DNA from: an uncultured Lachnospiraceae bacterium
GTDB taxonomy: Bacteria > Bacillota > Clostridia > Lachnospirales > Lachnospiraceae
DNA length: 8,155 nt
Assembly: GCA_900313435.1 (NCBI GenBank)
Contig: OMRF01000280.1
Location: forward strand, 1 to 8,155
Direction of reading: 5' to 3'
Positions 5,401 to 8,155 of the stretch are shown here, piece by piece. Within the stretch, counting starts at the first letter, position 1; each line of letters begins with the position of its first letter. The position numbers were made by a program, and so were the translations under genes. The notes under the pieces are model-generated. The model searched no databases. It was given only the letters and a program-made list of their open reading frames with translations, and was not told the origin of the DNA.

Positions 5401-6156
5401 ATGAGAAACATACTCGTAACAAATGATGACGGGATCTTTTCTCCCGGGATAAGTCTTCTTGCGATAACCGCGTCGGAATTTGGCCGTGTCACGGTTCTTG
5501 CGCCGGACAGGGTGAGAAGCGGCGGATCCCAGAGCGTGAATTTTCACAGGGACTTTCTCATGAAGCCCTACGATATGGGACTTCCCGGGGTATCAGCCTT
5601 TTCCTTTGACGGCACACCCACAGACTGCGTGAGAGCGGTGTTCAACGGATTATCCGATAGTAATCTGAATGACAAAGGGCTTTTTGAAAAGCCGGATCTC
5701 ATTTTATCCGGCATCAATGATGAGATGAACGCGGGCTGCGACATCCTCTACTCCTCGACCATAGGAGCAGCTATGGAGGCAGTCCTCTATGATGTGCCTG
5801 CCATATGCTTTTCCAGTCACAGGGCAAAGTCGGGGCCGGGTGAGGTCACAAAGAGATATTTAAAAGACATGCTTTCGGAATTGATCGAGAAACCACTTCC
5901 GCCCGGGCAGATCTATAATGTGAACTTCCCTTCCTGCGCGCTTTCCGATTTCAAGGGGATACTTTATGACCGTGTTCCGGCGCAGATCCCGGGCTATCAG
6001 GACATCTATCATCTAAAGGAAAATGATGACAAAAGCTTTACTGTGGCGATCGAAGCAATCCCCATGGAAAGCGCATTGGACGGCACTGACATTGGGGCTG
6101 TGCTCACGGGGCATATCTCAGTGGGTGTTGTGAAGAATATGGTCAAAAGTGTGTAA
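5401..6156 (+). CDS. surE: 5'/3'-nucleotidase SurE
   Basis: SurE is a metal-dependent nucleoside monophosphatase (5'- and 3'-nucleotidase, sometimes exopolyphosphatase) involved in nucleotide balance and stationary-phase survival. The 251-residue product has the metal-binding NDDG at residues 8-11 (Asp9, Asp10), Ser40 in VRSGGSQS, FDGTPTDCVRAV at about 69-80, and Asn106 in LSGIND. The last signature, normally SGINxGxNxGxDxxYSGTVGAA, reads SGINDEMNAGCDILYSSTIGAA, so two of the usual glycines are replaced (Glu and Ser) while the metal Asn is kept. The ATG is 1 base after the thioesterase stop, with AAAAGGGAA just upstream, so the two are translationally coupled. It is the last gene of the aroF operon, and no clear terminator follows before the next promoter. 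Confidence 0.93.
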   Translation: MRNILVTNDDGIFSPGISLLAITASEFGRVTVLAPDRVRSGGSQSVNFHRDFLMKPYDMGLPGVSAFSFDGTPTDCVRAVFNGLSDSNLNDKGLFEKPDLILSGINDEMNAGCDILYSSTIGAAMEAVLYDVPAICFSSHRAKSGPGEVTKRYLKDMLSELIEKPLPPGQIYNVNFPSCALSDFKGILYDRVPAQIPGYQDIYHLKENDDKSFTVAIEAIPMESALDGTDIGAVLTGHISVGVVKNMVKSV

Positions 6157-6167
6157 ACAGGGCGCTA

Positions 6168-6196
6168 TTGACAAAAACACCCCCGTAAATTATCCT
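6168..6196 (+). promoter_or_regulatory. Promoter of the zinc-ribbon membrane protein gene
   Basis: TTGACA (6168-6173) is a perfect -35 box, followed after 17 bases by TATCCT (6191-6196). Transcription would begin near 6203, giving a leader of about 22 bases that contains an ideal ribosome binding site, AAAGGAGG (6209-6216), 8 bases before the ATG. The gene is therefore expressed separately from the Phe operon, although read-through from surE cannot be excluded. Confidence 0.75.
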
Positions 6197-6224
6197 CAAA
6201 ATGCTATGAAAGGAGGTATTTCAT

Positions 6225-7538
6225 ATGGATAATGAATACCGTGATCCCGGAAAGACAATGGCGTCAGGCTGCCCTGAGTGCGGCGGTACCATGAGCTTTG
6301 ATCCGGCACTTGGGAAGTTGAAATGCGACTTTTGTGATTCAGTCTTTTCTCCCGAGGAGGTGGAGGCATTTTGGGCAAAGAACTCTGCCGTCCAGAAGGC
6401 TAAAGATGCAGCGGCTCGTGAAGGTACAAACGAGCAGAGGGGGACTGTTTCGCTTGACGAAAACGCGATGAGAGCTTATTCCTGCTCAGCATGCGGCGCC
6501 GAGCTCATGGCGGATCAGACCACGGCTGTCATGATATGCCCCTATTGCGGAAATCATACGATAGCGCCTTCGCAGTTTTCCGGCTCAATAAAGCCCGATT
6601 ACATCATACCTTTCTCACATACAAAGAAGGAGGTACAGGAGAGCTACCTCAATTATTACAGAAAGAGATTTCTGCTTCCCGGTTCCTTCAAGTCGGACAA
6701 TCACGTTGAGGAGATTCAGGGAGTCTATGTGCCCTTCTGGATGTTTTCCGGCGAGGTAGCGATGGACGGAAACTACGTGGCCTATGATGAGGCTACCGAT
6801 GACGAAGGGCACAGGTATATCTCTGACCGCTATCAGGTTCAGATCCAGGGAAATGAGACCTACGAAAAGGTTCCTGCGGACGCGTCGAAGCGGATGGATG
6901 ACAATCTCATGGACTCAATCGAGCCTTACAATCTTGGTGAACTTAAGGACTTTTCAATGGTCTACCTTCCGGGCTTTTTGGCTGAGCGATATGATGTTTC
7001 AGAGGAAGAATCCCGTCAAAGGGCAAAGAAGCGTATAGAGGAAGGCATCCACAGCGACGTGACCGAGCATATCAAAAGAGGGATGCATCACGACGGGGTA
7101 GAAAAATCAAATGAGAACTTCCAGTATTCCGGTGAGAGGACCACATATGCGATGCTCCCGGTCTGGATGCTGACCACGAGGTGGAAGGACAAGAGCTACA
7201 AATTTGCCATGAACGGGCAGACGGGAAAGATGATAGGCGACCTTCCCATAAGCGCTCCCAAGATGCTTGCGATCCTTATTCCCGTATTTGCCGCGATAGT
7301 CCTGATCTTCATGCTTATTAACCGGGGCGACATGGAAATGGGAAAGATAGCTGGGATGCTGATAGTGGCTTTTGTTGTTGATCTAATTCTCTTCGGGATA
7401 TTGTATGGCTCCATGAAGCCTGTTCATCGGGCGACGAACGCATCGAATTATACCGCGGGCTTTAATATAACCCTGCAGAATGAAGAGAGATACGGGCTTT
7501 TCAATTCCGGAAAATTAAATAAAAGAATGAAGGGTTGA
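6225..7538 (+). CDS. Membrane protein with two TFIIB-type zinc ribbons
   Basis: This 437-residue protein has two zinc ribbons at its N-terminus with identical spacing, C-x2-C-x14-C-x2-C: Cys16, 19, 34, 37 and Cys87, 90, 105, 108. They are separated by a charged, Ala-rich linker. A soluble domain of about 230 residues follows, with KPDYIIPFSHTKKEVQ and GVYVPFWMFSGEV, the conserved phrases of the family usually annotated as TFIIB-type zinc ribbon-containing protein. Two hydrophobic helices lie near the C-terminus at about 347-366 and 375-397, joined by a short loop, and a 40-residue polar tail follows. A hairpin membrane anchor with both large parts on the cytoplasmic side is the simplest topology. 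The molecular function is unknown; the ribbons may bind protein or nucleic acid. The ATG is supported by AAAGGAGG with an 8-base gap. The gene stands alone under its own promoter. Confidence 0.85.
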   Translation: MDNEYRDPGKTMASGCPECGGTMSFDPALGKLKCDFCDSVFSPEEVEAFWAKNSAVQKAKDAAAREGTNEQRGTVSLDENAMRAYSCSACGAELMADQTTAVMICPYCGNHTIAPSQFSGSIKPDYIIPFSHTKKEVQESYLNYYRKRFLLPGSFKSDNHVEEIQGVYVPFWMFSGEVAMDGNYVAYDEATDDEGHRYISDRYQVQIQGNETYEKVPADASKRMDDNLMDSIEPYNLGELKDFSMVYLPGFLAERYDVSEEESRQRAKKRIEEGIHSDVTEHIKRGMHHDGVEKSNENFQYSGERTTYAMLPVWMLTTRWKDKSYKFAMNGQTGKMIGDLPISAPKMLAILIPVFAAIVLIFMLINRGDMEMGKIAGMLIVAFVVDLILFGILYGSMKPVHRATNASNYTAGFNITLQNEERYGLFNSGKLNKRMKG

Positions 7539-7549
7539 AATTAAAAATG

Positions 7550-7582
7550 GCTTCGGGTCGAAAGATCCGAAGCTTATTTTTT
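7550..7582 (+). terminator. Intrinsic terminator, probably bidirectional
   Basis: A 10-base-pair stem (7550-7559 with 7564-7573, one G-U pair) is closed by a GAAA tetraloop and followed by TTATTTTTT (7574-7582). It ends the zinc-ribbon gene 12 bases after its stop. On the opposite strand the same stem is followed by CATTTTT, so it can also serve the convergent HD-GYP gene. Confidence 0.9.
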
Positions 7583-7595
7583 GCAAGCTCTTTTT

Positions 7596-7622
7596 GGACC
7601 CCCGGGACAGTCCCGGGGGTCC
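7596..7622. repeat. 27-base GC-rich palindrome between convergent genes
   Basis: Two perfect 12-base arms, GGACCCCCGGGA (7596-7607) and TCCCGGGGGTCC (7611-7622), flank a 3-base centre, CAG. It is not followed by a T run on either strand; instead the five T lie before it on the plus strand (7591-7595). The inner GGGACAGTCCC resembles cores seen in dispersed REP-like palindromes of Firmicutes, but only one copy is in the window. It could be a repeat element or an RNA-stabilising 3' end for the minus-strand gene, which ends 14 bases away. Confidence 0.7.
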
Positions 7623-7635
7623 ATTCTGCAATGAT

Positions 7636-8155
7636 CTATCCAACTATCACGAGACTGGCACACTTTAAGTCATTTGAGAGGTCGTAGATCTTACCGGTCT
7701 TTACTTCCACTACCTTCGGTCGAAGGAGATATTCATGATTGTTTTCAACCACCTTGCAGTACTCGCCGTTTGAGAGCTTCACAAAGCTGTCAACGGGATA
7801 GAGGATCATGCTTGAAAGGAAGCTTTTCATGGAATCCATATCAAGATCTGCCGTCATTGACATTATCATTTCGACAGCTTCACGCAGAGGGAAGGCGGCT
7901 TTGTAGGGACGCTCCGTGACCAGAGCATCGAAGACGTCCGATACCGCGATGATGCGCGCAAATTTGTGTATCTTGTCTCCTGTAACGGCGAGGGGATAAC
8001 CCTTGCCGTTCATTTTTTCATGATGCTGGAGAACGCCGGAGAGGATCGCTTTTGAAAAAGAGCCGGTCTCCGTGAGGATATTGTAACCATAAAGAGAGTG
8101 GTGCTTCATTAAGAAGAATTCCTCATCGGTGAGCTTCGCAGGCTTGTTCAATACA
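7636..8155 (-). CDS. HD-GYP domain protein, C-terminal part (5' end outside window)
   Basis: HD-GYP proteins are metal-dependent phosphodiesterases that typically hydrolyse cyclic di-GMP. The visible 172 or so residues start just after where the HD pair should be: NKPAKLTDEEFFLMKHHSLYG, followed by LQHHEKMNGKGYP with the GYP triad at about 7993-8001, then KFARIIAVSDVFDALVTERPYK, all hallmarks of the domain. About 60 residues after the domain (PVDSFVKLSNGEYCKVVENN onward) form the short beta-rich tail that often follows HD-GYP domains. The TTG at 8149-8151 is in frame but corresponds to a conserved internal Leu; the frame is open to the window edge, so the gene continues beyond it and the HD residues and any sensor domain are not seen. 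It converges on the zinc-ribbon gene. Confidence 0.9.
   Translation of the reverse strand, partial: VLNKPAKLTDEEFFLMKHHSLYGYNILTETGSFSKAILSGVLQHHEKMNGKGYPLAVTGDKIHKFARIIAVSDVFDALVTERPYKAAFPLREAVEMIMSMTADLDMDSMKSFLSSMILYPVDSFVKLSNGEYCKVVENNHEYLLRPKVVEVKTGKIYDLSNDLKCASLVIVG

Overview
The window looks like a chromosomal segment from a Gram-positive Clostridia-type bacterium, most likely Lachnospiraceae. The reasons are the recA-recX pair under a Bacillus-type SOS box (CGAAC-N4-GTTCG), strong AAAGGAGG-type ribosome binding sites, TTGACA-type promoters, and the style of the DAHP synthase, prephenate dehydratase and HD-GYP proteins. The genus is an inference from protein character only. Genes are densely packed, and no insertion sequence, prophage, CRISPR array, tRNA or rRNA was seen.

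Layout. Positions 1-1076 hold the end of an ATP-grasp enzyme followed by two short four-helix membrane proteins (half-EamA/SMR-like) in one tight operon. Positions 1077-1272 are a regulatory gap with two promoter-like sequences, the second followed directly by a perfect LexA box. Positions 1273-2815 are recA and recX. Positions 2816-3108 contain no conventional gene but hold a complete-looking transcription attenuator: a promoter, a 32-residue phenylalanine-rich leader peptide, competing RNA pairings and a strong intrinsic terminator. Positions 3109-6156 are an operon of aroF (DAHP synthase), pheA (prephenate dehydratase), a hotdog thioesterase and surE. Positions 6225-7538 encode a membrane protein with two zinc ribbons under its own promoter. 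A terminator usable in both directions and a 27-base GC-rich palindrome separate it from a convergent HD-GYP gene that runs off the right edge.

How the parts work together. AroF makes the first committed intermediate of aromatic amino acid synthesis and PheA makes phenylpyruvate, the immediate precursor of phenylalanine. The leader peptide has 8 Phe among 11 consecutive residues (9 Phe in total), so the ribosome would sense charged tRNA-Phe and switch off transcription of aroF-pheA when Phe is plentiful. The geometry fits: the stall codons lie upstream of a 10-base-pair antiterminator pairing, and the stop codon is placed so that a ribosome there covers the antiterminator's 5' strand. This is the same logic as the enterobacterial pheL-pheA attenuator, but in a lineage where amino acid genes are usually controlled by T-box RNAs. 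It is the most interesting feature of the window. The pairings were found by eye and not by a folding program.
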